From the NCBI GenBank assembly GCA_963665405.2, contig CAXXUH010000004.1, positions 1,054,001 through 1,118,000 on the forward strand: DNA of 64,000 nt, in the 5' to 3' direction. Origin of the DNA: G963665405 sp963665405. Lineage in GTDB: Bacteria; Chloroflexota; Dehalococcoidia; Lucifugimonadales; G963665405. The position numbers and the translations under genes were made by a program. Of the stretch, positions 42,278-50,603 are shown piece by piece. Each line of letters starts with the position of its first letter. Position 1 is the first letter of the stretch. Below the pieces are notes generated by a model, which was not told where the DNA came from, did not search any database, and saw nothing but the letters and a program-made list of their open reading frames with translations.

Positions 42278-44161
42278 ATGCCTGAAACCTCGATCGTGAT
42301 CCGCACCTTCAACGAGGAGAAGTATCTCCCCGGCCTTCTCGAAGCAGTTGAGGGCCAGGAGTATCGCGACTTCGAGATCGTGGTGGTCGACTCCGGGTCC
42401 TTCGACCGGACCAGGGAGATCGCCGGCGAGCACTGCGACAAGCTGCTTCGGATATCGAGCGAGGATTTCACGTTCGGGTACTCGCTGAACGTCGGGGTCG
42501 GCGCCTCGGAGGGAAGGTTCGTCGCCATGGTGTCTGCCCACACCAAGCCGCTGGACTCCTCGTGGCTGGGGAGCCTGGTAGCGCCGCTCGGCGGCGACCG
42601 CACGGCGATGACCTACGGCAGGCAGGTCGGGTGGGAGACCTCGAAGTTCGGCGACATCCAGGATCTGAGGCGCGTTTTCGGGCCGGAGGCGCGGACGCTC
42701 CATCCGCCGAACTTCTTCGCCAACAACGCGAACTCCGCCGTTCGTCGAGAGCTGTGGGAGAGCCATCCCTTCGACGAAACGCTGCCGGGCCTCGAGGACG
42801 TCGAATGGGCCAAATACTGGATGGAACGGGGCTATCAGGTCGTCTACGAGCCGTCGGCGGGGATCTACCACATCCACGAGGAGACCTGGCCCCAGGTCCG
42901 CAGGCGCTACTATCGCGAGGCGGTGGCCGCCAAATCCATAGGGATGAGCGGCCCGTCGAACGTTCCGGCCGAGGTGATTCGGGAGGGCGGCCGGTTCGTC
43001 GCGGACCTGTACCGGGTCGTCAGAGAGGATGATCTGTTCAAGAGGCTCCCCGAGATCGTCCTGTTCCGGGCGAACAAGGCGATCGGCACCGCCCGAGGGC
43101 TGTTGGATGGGAAGGTCATGGCCAGCCCGGACCAGCGGCGGGCGATGTTCTTCGACAGGGGATTCCGGTCGGTCGTGATCAGCGGGCGGGGACGGGCGGC
43201 GCTCGAGGAGACCGAGGCCCCGCGACTCAAGCCGGGCGAGGTGCTCGTAAGGGTCGCGTACGCCGGCGTGTCGATGGCAGACGTGGAGCTCTTCGAAGGG
43301 GTCCACGGGTCTCTTCGAGACGGGGCGGCGGCCTACCCGCTGGTTCCCGGTGACGAGGTCAGCGGTTGGGTCGTGTCCGCGGGCACGAAGGTCTCCGGAC
43401 TTTCGGAGGGCGACCCGGTCGTCGTGGGGCCTGCTCGGGGCTGCGGAGAATGTCCGGAGTGCGAGGGCGGCCGTCCCGCGAGGTGCACGAAGCGAGCAGA
43501 GGCCGGATGGACCGGCGCGTACGCCCAGTACATCGCGGTCGCGGGACGGCAGGTCCATAGGGTACCGGAGGACCTCGACCCGAAGAAGGCGGCACTCGCT
43601 CGGCCGCTGGCGGTCGTCATGAAGGGACTCGGCAGGCTCACCCGAGCGTGGCCCGCGTCGCCGGACAACAAGATATGTGCGGTGGTCGGCGTCGGCCCGA
43701 TGGGCCACCTCTGCGCACGCGTCTTGGCGCACCGGGGTCACCTGGTCACGGTCTTCGATCGCGACCCCGTCCGGCTGGCCTATTTCGATGGCAGCGGCAT
43801 CTCGAAGGGTCAGAACCTGGACGAGCTTAGGGAGTTTGAGGTGCTGGTCGAGACGACCGGGGACCCCGAAGCCCTTCAGAAGATGATGGCGCACAGCCCG
43901 CCGGGGGCGCTTATCCTCCTGTTGGGCCTTCCTCAGGCCCACCAGCAGTTCGTGTTTCAGGACGTCGTGGCGTACGACAAGACGGTCATAGGCTCCGTGG
44001 GGAGCGGTCCGAGCGACATGGCGGAGGCGATCGAGATGCTTCCCCGGCTGGAGCTGGATGCGCTCACCGGTCATGTTCTTCCGCTGGATCGGTTCGAGCA
44101 GGCCTGGGACGGCGTGCGGAAGCGCGAGTCTCTTAAGACACTACTCGAGGTCGCCGGCTAG
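42278..44161 (+). CDS. Glycosyltransferase family 2 fused to zinc-type alcohol dehydrogenase domain
   Basis: A 627-aa two-domain protein. Residues 1-~285 are a GT-A family 2 transferase (SIVIRTFNEEKYLPGLLEAV, VVVDSGSFDRT as the DxD-like region, FFANNANSAVRRELW, GLEDVEWAKYW). From about 295 it is a medium-chain dehydrogenase: KPGEVLVRVAYAGVS, VPGDEVSGWVVSAG, the structural-zinc cluster CGECPECEGGRPARC near 388-403, VVGVGPMGHLCARVLAHRG and the Rossmann half. No stop or start lies between them, and the linker is in frame. It could act on one sugar at two steps. Confidence 0.87.
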   Translation: MPETSIVIRTFNEEKYLPGLLEAVEGQEYRDFEIVVVDSGSFDRTREIAGEHCDKLLRISSEDFTFGYSLNVGVGASEGRFVAMVSAHTKPLDSSWLGSLVAPLGGDRTAMTYGRQVGWETSKFGDIQDLRRVFGPEARTLHPPNFFANNANSAVRRELWESHPFDETLPGLEDVEWAKYWMERGYQVVYEPSAGIYHIHEETWPQVRRRYYREAVAAKSIGMSGPSNVPAEVIREGGRFVADLYRVVREDDLFKRLPEIVLFRANKAIGTARGLLDGKVMASPDQRRAMFFDRGFRSVVISGRGRAALEETEAPRLKPGEVLVRVAYAGVSMADVELFEGVHGSLRDGAAAYPLVPGDEVSGWVVSAGTKVSGLSEGDPVVVGPARGCGECPECEGGRPARCTKRAEAGWTGAYAQYIAVAGRQVHRVPEDLDPKKAALARPLAVVMKGLGRLTRAWPASPDNKICAVVGVGPMGHLCARVLAHRGHLVTVFDRDPVRLAYFDGSGISKGQNLDELREFEVLVETTGDPEALQKMMAHSPPGALILLLGLPQAHQQFVFQDVVAYDKTVIGSVGSGPSDMAEAIEMLPRLELDALTGHVLPLDRFEQAWDGVRKRESLKTLLEVAG

Positions 44162-44212
44162 CAGACTGATGGAGAATTCGAACAGAGGCTCCTTCGAGGA
44201 GGGGTGGGACCC

Positions 44213-45184
44213 ATGAACGAGGGTCCACACTCTGTTGGCAACGGGAGAGAGATGGTGGAGACGGAGATAAAACACAAGTTCCTGGATCCGAACCTTCCCC
44301 GGAAGAGCGGCCTGGTCGCGAGCAACCTGGAGTCGAGCCGGAAGACGGACAGCGAGCCCCCCTTCATCTCGCTGATCGAGTTCAACCTGTCCGGGCTCTG
44401 CAACCGCACGTGCGTCTTCTGTCCGAGAGTCGACCCCCAGGTCTTCCCCAACATCAACGAGCACATCCCGGTCGAGCTCTACGAGAAGATCATGGGCGAG
44501 CTCGCCGAGGTGCACTACGACGGCATCATCATGTACTCCGGTTTCGGCGAGCCCCTTCTCTACAAGAAGATCGAGGTACTGCTGCAGATGTCCAAGCGGT
44601 ACTGTCCCCTGGCTCGGATCGAGTCGGTCACCGACGGCGACTTCGTGACCCCGAAGAAGATTCGATCGCTGTTCGACGCCGGGCTGGACACCCTCCTGAT
44701 CAGCATGTACGACGGTCCGCATCAGGAGGAGCACTTCCAGGCGATGATCGACGAGGTCGGTCTCGACGAGGGGAGGGTCGTTCTGAGGAAGCGGTGGCTG
44801 CCGCCGGAGGAGCACTTCGGCATCACTCTGAACAACCGGTCCGGCATGGTCGAGATCGAAGGGACGGGAGTGGGCCGGCTGGCCGAGCCGATGCGGCGTA
44901 CCTGCTACTACCCGTTCTATCAGGTGATGGTCGACTACGACGGATCGTTGCTGCTGTGCCCCCACGACTGGGGTAAGAAGCTCGTCGTCGGCAACCTGAG
45001 GGATCGGTCGATTCACGAGCTGTGGCGCAGCCGCATCATGAAGCGGGTGCGGACGAACCTGGCAAGGTCCGATCGCAACTTCGCGCCGTGCGACGGCTGC
45101 GACGTCGACGGCACCCTCATCGGCCGCCCTCACTTCGAGAAGTGGAACGAGTTCTACGAGCGTGAGACGGCAGCCCGAGCCTAG
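44213..45184 (+). CDS. Radical SAM/SPASM-type protein
   Basis: A 323-aa radical SAM enzyme. The cluster motif is CNRTCVFC, CxxxCxxC, near residue 63, in the context IEFNLSGLCNRTCVFCPR; YSGFGEPLLYKKIE is the next strand. A C-terminal SPASM-like cysteine set is seen in CYYPF, LLLCPHDWG, NLRDRSIHELW and CDGCD. ATG 44213 follows the strong site AGGAGGGG (44197-44204). Such proteins modify sugars or peptides; this one could dehydrate or epimerise a sugar. It overlaps the following SDR by 23 nt. Confidence 0.86.
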   Translation: MNEGPHSVGNGREMVETEIKHKFLDPNLPRKSGLVASNLESSRKTDSEPPFISLIEFNLSGLCNRTCVFCPRVDPQVFPNINEHIPVELYEKIMGELAEVHYDGIIMYSGFGEPLLYKKIEVLLQMSKRYCPLARIESVTDGDFVTPKKIRSLFDAGLDTLLISMYDGPHQEEHFQAMIDEVGLDEGRVVLRKRWLPPEEHFGITLNNRSGMVEIEGTGVGRLAEPMRRTCYYPFYQVMVDYDGSLLLCPHDWGKKLVVGNLRDRSIHELWRSRIMKRVRTNLARSDRNFAPCDGCDVDGTLIGRPHFEKWNEFYERETAARA

Positions 45185-45920
45185 CGGGCTCGAGGACAAG
45201 ACGGTGCTCGTTACGGGTTCGAGCGGTGGAATCGGTTTCGAGATAGCCAGGAAGTTCCTGGAGGCTGGATCCATCGTTGGCGCGCACTATCGGCACAAGC
45301 GCTCGGCGATAGACGAGCTCGTCGCTCTGGGCGGCAGCGAGCGCTGCAAGCCATTCCAGGCCGATTTCTCCGACTCCGGGCAGGTCAGCTCTCTGTGGGA
45401 GAGCTTCGTGGCCTGGCGCGGCACGATCGACGTCCTGGTCAACAACGCGGCCGAGGTAACACAGCCGGCGTCGTTCGATGAGCTCAGCGAGGAAGCCTGG
45501 GATGGAGCTTTCCAGGTCAACCTCAAGGCTCCGTTCCTGCTCAGCCGGGCCGCGATGCCCATCATGAGGCGGAAGTCGTTCGGCAGGATCATCAACATCT
45601 GCAGCATCGGAGTGAAGTTCGGCGGTGGGTCGACCACCATACACTACAGTGCGTCCAAGGCCGCGCTGGAGGCCCTCACTCTTTCGCTGGCCAGGGTGGG
45701 CGCGAGAGAGAACGTGCTGGTCAACGCCATCCGAGTAGGCGTGACCGACACGCCGCTACATGAGGGCCTGGGCCGAGACGGCCTATTAGAGCGGGCGAAG
45801 CTGATCCCACTGGGTCGGCCCGCGCGACCGTCTGAGATTGCCGACTCAGCACTGTTTCTGGCCTCCAGTGCGAGCTCCTTCATATCCGGGAGCATCTTGA
45901 CGGTGTCCGGTGGTGAATAG
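45162..45920 (+). CDS. Short-chain dehydrogenase/reductase
   Basis: A 252-aa SDR with VTGSSGGIGFEIARKF, DVLVNNAAEV, NICSIGVKFGGG and YSASKAALEALTLSLA as YxxxK, VNAIRVGVTDTPLHEGLG and FISGSILTVSGGE. The end SGGE differs from the usual VDGG. GTG 45162 overlaps the radical SAM gene, and its stop overlaps the next gene by 11 nt. Together with the fused dehydrogenase and radical SAM protein it suggests a multi-step sugar oxidation/isomerisation. Confidence 0.86.
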   Translation: MRRQPEPSGLEDKTVLVTGSSGGIGFEIARKFLEAGSIVGAHYRHKRSAIDELVALGGSERCKPFQADFSDSGQVSSLWESFVAWRGTIDVLVNNAAEVTQPASFDELSEEAWDGAFQVNLKAPFLLSRAAMPIMRRKSFGRIINICSIGVKFGGGSTTIHYSASKAALEALTLSLARVGARENVLVNAIRVGVTDTPLHEGLGRDGLLERAKLIPLGRPARPSEIADSALFLASSASSFISGSILTVSGGE

Positions 45921-47850
45921 GCCCAGCCCGTCCCTCGCTCTCAGTCCGTCGCCCGAGAGGGGCACGACGCTGTACGCGGTTGTTGGCGGCGAAGACTGGC
46001 TCACGAATCAGATAGGGCTGCTCGAGCGGCTCGGGATCCGCCAGTGGATCTATCTCGGGGACGACGACGTCGGACGAATCCACACGGGCCGAGCAATCGG
46101 CGGACGGGCCTCGAGGGTTTCCCTCGCGGGCCTGATGGACGAGACCTCCTGGGAGCTCCGGCAGCCGTACATAGACTGGATAGGGGAGCTGTCCGGAGCA
46201 AACGCGTCCGTTGAATGGTGGGCGTCCGGCCTCGCCGAGAAGAACCCGTACGGCAAGCTGTTCGTGCGAATCTGTTTGCTGGCCTCCGCCAAGAAACTGA
46301 TCGATGCGGGCCTGGACGGCCCCACACTGGTCGTTTGCTCCAGCGACGCACTGATGGAGGAGCTGGGCCGCCTGGCAGGTGTGGCCGGGATCGCGGTCGA
46401 GCCGGTGAGCGACGCCGGCGGAGCCCCGACGATCGATAGGCTGTCGACCCAGGCCCGGAGGCTTGCCCGTGGACCGTATCGTCTGGCCCGGCGAGCCATG
46501 GGCAGGTCCCCCGCGCCGGTCGATGCCGACCCGGCATACCGGCGGGACATCTTGGCCCACAATAGAGGTGGGCCCTCTGGAGATTTTTCCGGCACCGATT
46601 CGATCCTCGTCTTCACTTGGGTCGACCGGCGGAACTTCGCTCCAGACGGGAGTTACGTCGACCCCCATCTGGGGTGCCTGCCCGAGATGCTTAAGGAGCG
46701 CGGCTTCCGAATCGCGTACGTCCCTCGGGTGCTGCCGACGATTCCGTTCGAGGAGGCGGTAGAGCGCCTGACCCGCACCGGGGAGCTCTTGTTCTTCCCC
46801 GAGCTGTTCACCAGTCTGGAGGAAATCGAGGCCTGCGGGAGTCGCGCGGAGCGATACCGGCCGGTGATCCCATCCGACAGCAGAGTAGGGAGGGTAATGG
46901 TCGCCGATCTCGCCAAAGAAGAGATGGACGGCGACGAACACGCGCTGGCGGAGGCTCTGGCATACGAGCCGCTCATCGCCAACCTGGCGCGCGCGGGGGT
47001 CCGGCCCCGACAGATCATGCATACGACCGAAGGACATCGCTGGGAGTACGTCGTGGCGTATGCGGCCAGGCGGCACATGCCGGGCACCAAGGTCGTAGCC
47101 TACGAGGCGGGAACCTACTCGAGGATGCAGCTGTCTCTGTATCACGCAGCCGGCGAGCACCGGCTTAGGCCCCTGCCGGACAGGGTGGTTACAAACAGCG
47201 GTTCGGCAAGAGATACCCTGGCGGCCGGCGGGCTGCCGCCCGATATCGTCAAGGCCGGCTGCGCGATGCGGTTCCGGGAGATGTCGACCGCCGCGCCGCA
47301 CTCGGTGGGCCCGGATCGGCCGGCGCCGGAAGACCGGGGAGTGCCGATGCGGGTCCTGGCTGCCACGTCGATCACCCTGGGGGACTCCGTTCATCTGGCG
47401 GCCAAGGCAGTGGAGGCGTTCGGCGGCGATCCGGGCGTCGAGCTTCTGGTCAAGCCGCATCCGATGGTCGACTCCGCCGAGCTGAAGCGTTTGCTCGGCG
47501 ACTCCGCCGCGCACGACAACGTCCGATTCGTCGACGAGCCCATCGACCAGCTCCTGGCGTCGGTGCATGTGGCCCTGTACACCTATACCAACGTCTGCTA
47601 CGAGGCGTTGTGGCGGGGAGTCCCTCCTGTCTTCGTCCGGGCGGAGAACGCCCTCAATCTGGACAAGCTCGAAGCGGCTCCCGACGCGCGATGGACGGCA
47701 ACGACCCCGGAGGACCTGCGGCGCGCGGTCTCAGAGATCAGGAGCATGACGCCCGATCAGATCCGCGAATGGCAGTCAGTCGCAGCGTCGGCTCTGGCTG
47801 CCGCGATGGAGCCGGTCACGCCGGAATGTCTGGACGCGTTCATCGCTTAG
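45910..47850 (+). CDS. Large probable glycosyltransferase of unknown family (3)
   Basis: A 646-aa protein that I cannot place exactly. The C-terminal ~330 residues read like a GT-B surface-carbohydrate transferase: GDEHALAEALAYEPLIANLA, IMHTTEGHRWEYVVAYAARR, VVAYEAGTYSRMQLSLYH, LLVKPHPMVDSAELK and YTNVCYEALWRGVPPVFVR, the last matching the acceptor-side helix of polysialyl/capsule transferases. Residues 1-~200 are a different Rossmann-like domain. GTG 45910 or 45913 starts it. Like 28116 and 30203 it ends a sugar cluster, so it may be the transferase for that cluster's product. Confidence 0.6.
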   Translation: MVNRPSPSLALSPSPERGTTLYAVVGGEDWLTNQIGLLERLGIRQWIYLGDDDVGRIHTGRAIGGRASRVSLAGLMDETSWELRQPYIDWIGELSGANASVEWWASGLAEKNPYGKLFVRICLLASAKKLIDAGLDGPTLVVCSSDALMEELGRLAGVAGIAVEPVSDAGGAPTIDRLSTQARRLARGPYRLARRAMGRSPAPVDADPAYRRDILAHNRGGPSGDFSGTDSILVFTWVDRRNFAPDGSYVDPHLGCLPEMLKERGFRIAYVPRVLPTIPFEEAVERLTRTGELLFFPELFTSLEEIEACGSRAERYRPVIPSDSRVGRVMVADLAKEEMDGDEHALAEALAYEPLIANLARAGVRPRQIMHTTEGHRWEYVVAYAARRHMPGTKVVAYEAGTYSRMQLSLYHAAGEHRLRPLPDRVVTNSGSARDTLAAGGLPPDIVKAGCAMRFREMSTAAPHSVGPDRPAPEDRGVPMRVLAATSITLGDSVHLAAKAVEAFGGDPGVELLVKPHPMVDSAELKRLLGDSAAHDNVRFVDEPIDQLLASVHVALYTYTNVCYEALWRGVPPVFVRAENALNLDKLEAAPDARWTATTPEDLRRAVSEIRSMTPDQIREWQSVAASALAAAMEPVTPECLDAFIA

Positions 47851-47887
47851 CCGTCCGGCCGCCGCCGGGGTGTCCCTCAGAACATTT

Positions 47888-47934
47888 CAGCCCTCCTTCT
47901 TGGGGGAAAGGGGCTGTTTCTTGACCAAACAGCC
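47888..47934 (+). promoter_or_regulatory. Mutually exclusive hairpins in leader (possible attenuator)
   Basis: Hairpin 1 pairs CAGCCC (47888-47893) with GGGCTG (47911-47916) around a C/T- and G-rich loop and is followed by TTTCTT, like an intrinsic terminator. Hairpin 2 pairs GGCTGTTT (47912-47919) with AAACAGCC (47927-47934), 8 perfect pairs with a 7-nt loop. They share 47912-47916, so only one can form. The block lies 34 nt upstream of the TTG start at 47968, in a 117-bp gap. Confidence 0.5.
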
Positions 47935-47967
47935 GAACGACCAACGCGGAGGAAGCAGAGGAAGCAA

Positions 47968-48762
47968 TTGAAGGTTGTCATTCTGTGCGGCGGGCAGGGC
48001 ACCCGCCTGCGCGAGGAGACCGAGTACAAGCCCAAGCCAATGGTCGAGGTCGGCGGCAGGCCGATAGTCTGGCACATCATGCAGACGTACGCTCACCACG
48101 GCTTCAACCGGTTCGTCCTCGCCCTCGGCTTCAAGGGGTACGTCATCAAGGAGTACTTCCTCAACCACCGGTACATGCACAACGACGTCACGGTTCAGCT
48201 CGCCGATGGGTCCGTGACCATCCACCCCAACCAGGACCAGCTCGACTGGACCGTGACGATGGCGGACACGGGTGAGAAGAGCCTCAAGGGCGCCCGTATC
48301 GCCAGGGCCGCCCGGCATCTGGACGGCGAGCGCTTCATGGTCACCTACGGCGACGGAGTGTCCGACGTGGACATCTCCCGCCTGCTGGCCTTCCACCGCG
48401 AGGCGGGGACCATCGGCACGTTCACCGGCGTTCGAATGCCCTCCCGGTTCGGCACGATTCAGGCCGACTCGGGCGGCCGCATCCAGTCCTGGCACGAGAA
48501 GCCTCTTCTCGACAGCTATATAAACGGCGGCTTCTTCGTCTTCGAGCGCAGGTTTCTCGACTACCTATCCGACGACGAGGCGTGCGAGCTGGAGAAGGAG
48601 CCGCTGGAGCGTCTGGCCGCCGAGGGGCAGCTATCGATGTATCCGCACGACGGCTACTGGCACTGCATGGACACCTACCGGGACTACCTCCACCTGAACG
48701 AGATATGGGCCGCCGGACAGGCGCCCTGGGTTAGGGAGACCGCATCGACTCGGAGGCTCTAA
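47968..48762 (+). CDS. rfbF: Glucose-1-phosphate cytidylyltransferase
   Basis: A 264-aa enzyme with the RfbF/DdhA pattern VILCGGQGTRLREETEYKPK (part), MVEVGGRPIVWHIM, LGFKGYVIKEYFLN, DWTVTMADTG, RFMVTYGDGVSDVD, YINGGFFVFERRFLDYL and GYWHCMDTYRDY. It makes CDP-glucose from glucose 1-phosphate and CTP, the entry to CDP-dideoxysugars. TTG 47968 follows GGAGGAAGCAGAGGAAG. Downstream epimerases and methyltransferases would work on the CDP-sugar. It opens block 6. Confidence 0.91.
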   Translation: MKVVILCGGQGTRLREETEYKPKPMVEVGGRPIVWHIMQTYAHHGFNRFVLALGFKGYVIKEYFLNHRYMHNDVTVQLADGSVTIHPNQDQLDWTVTMADTGEKSLKGARIARAARHLDGERFMVTYGDGVSDVDISRLLAFHREAGTIGTFTGVRMPSRFGTIQADSGGRIQSWHEKPLLDSYINGGFFVFERRFLDYLSDDEACELEKEPLERLAAEGQLSMYPHDGYWHCMDTYRDYLHLNEIWAAGQAPWVRETASTRRL

Positions 48763-48901
48763 GGTTTGAAAAGCAGACATATGGGTGACCATTGGGGCAG
48801 ACGCCATGTGACTTTTTTCCCACTCCCCTTGGGACCAATGACCGATGTCACATCGGTGCCAGGGTCCCTAGACTGGAGCGAGTTCGGGGCTGGAGAAAGC
48901 G
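48763..48901. other. Intergenic gap, promoter-like region
   Basis: 139 bp with no gene. It holds two partly related motifs, GGTGACCATTGG (near 48784) and GGGACCAATGACC (48831-48843), a perfect palindrome at 48841-48857, and a TAGACT (48869-48874) that could be a -10 box. A run of T (TTTTTT near 48811) lies mid-gap. No good -35 was found. Confidence 0.35.
48841..48857. promoter_or_regulatory. Palindromic operator-like site
   Basis: ACCGATG-TCA-CATCGGT, a perfect 7-bp inverted repeat with a 3-nt centre, 44 bp upstream of the GtrB-like start and just upstream of a TAGACT box. It could be a repressor/activator site or a short RNA hairpin. No matching palindrome was found at other junctions. Confidence 0.45.
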
Positions 48902-49987
48902 TTGCCCGTAGTTTCCATCGTCTTCCCTGTCTACAGCGAGGAGAGCAACCTGGAGCCCCTGTACCGGTGTGTACGGGAGGCCCTGTCGCGGGTCGACGCC
49001 GAGTACGACATGGTCTTCGTGGACAACGGCAGCACCGACTCCTCGCTGGAGATCATCAAGGGACTGTCGAGGAGGGACTCGCGGGTCAGGTATATCTCTC
49101 TGGCACGGAACTTCGGTCACCAAGCCGCCCTGTTCGCCGGCATGGGTCACGCGACCGGCGACGCCGTCATTACGATGGACGCGGACCTGCAGCATCCGCC
49201 GTCATTGATCCCCACTATGGTGAGCCTGTGGCAGGACGGCTACGACGTCGTTTACACGACCAAGCGGAACCACAAGCTCCCATGGCTGAAGCGCCAGCAG
49301 GTGAAGGCCTTCTACTGGCTGATCTCCAGGCTGTCGGGCCTGCGCCTCTCGTACGGGCAGTCGGACTTCCGTCTAGCCGACCGCTCAGTAATAAGTGCTC
49401 TGCTCGAAATCCCCGAGTACAGGAAGTTCCTCAGGGGTATGGTCGAGTGGGTGGGCTTCAAGCAGGTCGGCCTGGACTACGACGTCCAGGACCGCCACAG
49501 CGGAGAGTCCAAGTTCTCGTTCGTGTCGCTGTTCTCCTTTGCGATCGACGGGATACTTGCATTCTCGGCACTTCCGCTGCGGTTGATCCTGGCCGCCGGA
49601 GTGGTAGCGGCGTTGGGAGCGCTCACCTACGCGCTGGCGGCGATCATCATGGGGCTGCTGAGCCTCTTCAATCCGATGTTCGAGCTTCCTCCGGGCTGGG
49701 CCACGCTGGCGGCGACGATCACCTTCTTTGGAGGGGCGCAGCTCATTGCAATTGGCGCGGTCGGGGAGTACATCGCGAGGACCTACGAACAGAGCAAGGG
49801 CCGGCCGGTCTACATAGTGAGAGAGTCCTCCGACGGCATCGTCCGCAAAAGGCCAGCGGCTGATGAAGACCGCAGTCCTCTGCGGTGGTCGGGGGTCTCG
49901 ATTGAGGCCGCTGACCGATACGGTGCCCAAGCCGTTGGTGAAACTGAACGGCAAGCCCGTGCTTCAGCACCTGGTAGAGACCCATAG
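48902..49987 (+). CDS. Polyprenyl-phosphate glycosyltransferase, GtrB/ArnC-like (GT2 with two TM helices)
   Basis: A 361-aa GT2: VSIVFPVYSEESNLEPLY, VFVDNGSTDSSLEII, NFGHQAALFAGMGHATGD, MDADLQHPPSLIP and DRHSGESKFSF, then two C-terminal membrane helices (ILAAGVVAALGALTYALAA and WATLAATITFFGGAQLIAI) and GEYIARTYEQSKGRPVYIV. This is the dolichol/undecaprenyl-phosphate sugar synthase group. It would load a sugar onto polyprenyl phosphate. TTG 48902 has a GGAG site. The protein ends ~40 residues beyond the usual end, in a different frame inside the next gene, a 125-nt overlap. Confidence 0.9.
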   Translation: MPVVSIVFPVYSEESNLEPLYRCVREALSRVDAEYDMVFVDNGSTDSSLEIIKGLSRRDSRVRYISLARNFGHQAALFAGMGHATGDAVITMDADLQHPPSLIPTMVSLWQDGYDVVYTTKRNHKLPWLKRQQVKAFYWLISRLSGLRLSYGQSDFRLADRSVISALLEIPEYRKFLRGMVEWVGFKQVGLDYDVQDRHSGESKFSFVSLFSFAIDGILAFSALPLRLILAAGVVAALGALTYALAAIIMGLLSLFNPMFELPPGWATLAATITFFGGAQLIAIGAVGEYIARTYEQSKGRPVYIVRESSDGIVRKRPAADEDRSPLRWSGVSIEAADRYGAQAVGETERQARASAPGRDP

Positions 49988-50603
49988 CTCGAGAGGCTTC
50001 TCAGCTTTCGTCCTTTGCCTGGGCTACCGGGGCGGCTTGATTAGGCGGTTTTTCGACACCGTAACGGTAGCTGCCGACCTGCAGTTCTCCGACGCTGGGG
50101 AGGACGCCAGCATCCTGGAGAGACTGCGCCGGGCGAGACCTTTGCTGGGCGATCGGTTCTTCGTGGCCTATGGGGACACGCTCATAGACGTGGATCTGAA
50201 GGCTATGCTCGCCGAGCACATCTCCAGCGGAGCAAGTGTGACGATTACCACGGCCGAGATCAGGAGTCCGTTCGGACTCGTCGCGGTCGACGGCCATGGG
50301 AGGGTCAGCTCTTATGAGGAGAAGCCGCTGCAGCGCTTCTACGTCGGCCACATGATCATGGAGTCCCGCGTGGTGGACGATCTGCCCCCCGGCCTGTCGG
50401 ACCTGCCGGACGGGGAGGGGCTCATACAGCTGTTCGACCGGCTCCTGAGCCGTAAAGAGTTGCACTCCCACCACTACTCCGGCCCGCAGATCACCTTCAA
50501 CACCCACCAGGAGCTTGACCAGGCCCAACGCGACATCGTCCGCTTCTACACCCATGTGGAGGAGCTTGAGGCGATGTCGGTGGGAGCGGATAACTCGCGA
50601 TGA
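49863..50603 (+). CDS. NDP-sugar pyrophosphorylase/nucleotidyltransferase
   Basis: A 246-aa sugar nucleotidyltransferase: AVLCGGRGSRLRPLTDTVPK (part), PLVKLNGKPVLQHLVE, RFFVAYGDTLIDVD and YEEKPLQRFYVGHMIMES. It lacks long C-terminal repeats, so it is a plain RmlA/RfbF-like catalytic domain, for glucose-1-P or a related sugar. It starts at ATG 49863 within the tail of the GtrB-like gene. Two nucleotidyltransferases in this block suggest two sugars are activated. Confidence 0.86.
   Translation: MKTAVLCGGRGSRLRPLTDTVPKPLVKLNGKPVLQHLVETHSSRGFSAFVLCLGYRGGLIRRFFDTVTVAADLQFSDAGEDASILERLRRARPLLGDRFFVAYGDTLIDVDLKAMLAEHISSGASVTITTAEIRSPFGLVAVDGHGRVSSYEEKPLQRFYVGHMIMESRVVDDLPPGLSDLPDGEGLIQLFDRLLSRKELHSHHYSGPQITFNTHQELDQAQRDIVRFYTHVEELEAMSVGADNSR

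Noticed and set aside
42185..44074. A 629-codon minus-strand frame
   Set aside because: It mirrors the GT2-dehydrogenase fusion, whose + strand motifs are clear. The minus translation is His/Arg/Asp-rich and shows no domain.
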